Shown one piece after another: positions 6,776-7,646 of a stretch of DNA of 7,646 bases. The DNA is from Methylococcaceae bacterium. GTDB taxonomy: Bacteria; Pseudomonadota; Gammaproteobacteria; Methylococcales; Methylomonadaceae. Made by a program: the position numbers and the translations under genes. The notes beneath the pieces are model-generated. The model was not told the origin of the DNA. It searched no databases and was given only the letters and a program-made list of their open reading frames with translations. Numbering within the stretch: position 1 is the stretch's first letter; each line of letters starts with the position of its first letter. Location: NCBI GenBank assembly GCA_030699345.1, contig JAUYMX010000598.1:1-7646 (forward strand), read 5' to 3'.

Positions 6776-7618
6776 CTACTCAATGATTTTCAATTTTACT
6801 AAGTACACGCGACGGCTATCCGCTCTAATGACCTCAAAACGCAGGTTATCTACAACTAAGCTTTCACCTTTTGTAGGCATGTGCTCAAGCTGACTAACGA
6901 TAAAGCCGCCGATCGTGTCATATTCATCAGTTGCTAATGCTGTACCGAAATGTTCATCAAATTCGTCCATGGGAATCAACGCTTTGATCATGAATTCATT
7001 CGCGCTACGTTGAAAAATATAGCCTTCATCTTCATGATCATCGTGTTCATCCTCAATATCGCCAACGATTTGCTCTAACACATCTTCGATGGTGACTAGC
7101 CCCGCGGCCTGTCCGTATTCATCGACCACCACCGCCATGTGGTTGCCATTGGTACGCAATTCTTTAAGCAACACATTTAGGCGCTTGCTTTCCGGCACGA
7201 TAACAGCCGGACGCATGATTTCTTCAACAGTAAGCGTTCTATTTTCGAGTACTTTAGCAAGTAAGTCTTTCGCTAAGAGTATACCGACCACCTTACTACG
7301 ATCGCCGTCAATAACCGGATAACGAGAATGACCAAATTCGGTCACCAAAGGCATGATGGTTTCCAGCTCAGCATCTCTAGGCAGAACCACCATTTGAATG
7401 CGCGGGATCATAATATCTCTGACCCGCATTTGTGATACTTGCAATACGCCTTCAATCATCGACAAGGCATCGGTATCGAGCAGTCGTTTTTCGCGAGCTT
7501 CGCGTAAAATTTCGAGTAAATCCTCCAGGTCTTGTGGCTCCCCTGTGAGCAAATGGCTGATTTTATCGACCCAGCTTCTTTGCGGGGAGTGTCTACTGGG
7601 GGGCTGTTCGTCGCTCAT
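6776..7618 (-). CDS. corC: CorC/YbeX-type CBS-domain protein
   Basis: A 280-residue cytosolic protein of the CorC/HlyC family (E. coli CorC has 292). Order: a polar N-terminal tail with a short helical region (about 1-65), first CBS motif (about 66-122: VRDIMIPR, HSRYPVI, VVGILLAKDLL), second CBS motif (about 132-186: IMRPAVIVPESKR, HMAVVVDEYGQAAGLVTIEDVLEQIVGDIEDE), an acidic linker (188-198, rich in D/E/H), and the C-terminal CorC_HlyC transporter-associated domain (about 201-279: YDTIGGFIV, LRFEVIRADSRRVYLVKL). It lacks the N-terminal membrane CNNM/DUF21 domain of the longer paralogues. In E. coli the gene was linked to cobalt and magnesium handling, and it normally sits in ybeZ-ybeY-ybeX-lnt; an RNA/ribosome-related role has also been proposed for YbeX. 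Here it is followed directly by galE instead of lnt. AGAGG at 7629-7633, 10 bases before the ATG, is a plausible ribosome site. Only 28 bases of upstream sequence are present, so its promoter and upstream partner are not visible. Confidence 0.95.
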   Translation of the reverse strand: MSDEQPPSRHSPQRSWVDKISHLLTGEPQDLEDLLEILREAREKRLLDTDALSMIEGVLQVSQMRVRDIMIPRIQMVVLPRDAELETIMPLVTEFGHSRYPVIDGDRSKVVGILLAKDLLAKVLENRTLTVEEIMRPAVIVPESKRLNVLLKELRTNGNHMAVVVDEYGQAAGLVTIEDVLEQIVGDIEDEHDDHEDEGYIFQRSANEFMIKALIPMDEFDEHFGTALATDEYDTIGGFIVSQLEHMPTKGESLVVDNLRFEVIRADSRRVYLVKLKIIE

Positions 7619-7646
7619 ACTTCTGTAACCTCTGTATAGGGATTTT

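Noticed and set aside
6781..6783. TTG start for galE giving five extra residues and an 8-base overlap with corC
   Set aside because: Possible, but the ATG at 6768 is a stronger codon and gives the usual GalE N-terminus.
7089..7628. Two plus-strand frames opposite corC
   Set aside because: Shadows of the well-conserved CBS-domain coding frame.
7633..7638. TATACA resembling a -10 box upstream of corC
   Set aside because: The -35 region would fall outside the window, and corC is usually transcribed from genes further upstream.
1..7646. Search for tRNA, rRNA, CRISPR arrays, riboswitches, an exosortase gene or PEP-CTERM sorting signals
   Set aside because: None seen; all long stretches are filled by the five genes and the two short gaps described.

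Overview
The window holds five genes, all on the minus strand, so it reads right to left: corC, galE, a very large polytopic VanZ/O-antigen-ligase fusion, a secreted trypsin-like protease, and a polyisoprenyl-phosphate sugar transferase cut by the left edge. CorC and GalE closely resemble gammaproteobacterial proteins. The mid-range GC (about 44% in most parts counted by hand) and a REP-type palindrome of the CCGTTCG...GCTTGTCGAA kind also fit a gammaproteobacterium, probably environmental. The species cannot be named from this.

Layout from the right. 7618-6776 is corC (cytosolic paired CBS domains plus CorC_HlyC domain). Seven bases later galE (6768-5719) makes UDP-galactose and, judging from one active-site position, possibly UDP-GalNAc. 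A 107-base gap (5612-5718) carries an 11-bp inverted repeat around a decayed REP-like sequence. Next comes the 1076-residue membrane protein (5611-2381): three successive VanZ-like modules, an O-antigen ligase/polymerase core, and a beta-rich, carbohydrate-binding-like domain placed in the large loop of that core. A 121-bp MITE-like palindromic element (2261-2381) sits exactly on its stop codon. Beyond it lies a candidate sigma-54 promoter (2193-2209) for the exported serine protease (2124-1315), followed after 52 bases by the sugar transferase (1262 to beyond base 1).

How they fit together. The sugar transferase resembles the subgroup found with PEP-CTERM/exosortase exopolysaccharide loci. 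It should load the first sugar phosphate onto the lipid carrier at the inner membrane. GalE supplies a nucleotide sugar, and the VanZ-ligase fusion probably polymerises or transfers the lipid-linked glycan on the periplasmic side. The protease is a periplasmic or secreted partner of unknown substrate. A sigma-54 promoter would suit such loci, whose PEP-CTERM genes are often predicted to be under PrsK/PrsR and RpoN. No exosortase, PEP-CTERM protein or PrsK/PrsR gene lies inside the window, so the link to that system rests mainly on the sugar transferase and remains an inference. The most unusual object is the triple-VanZ / ligase / inserted binding-domain fusion.
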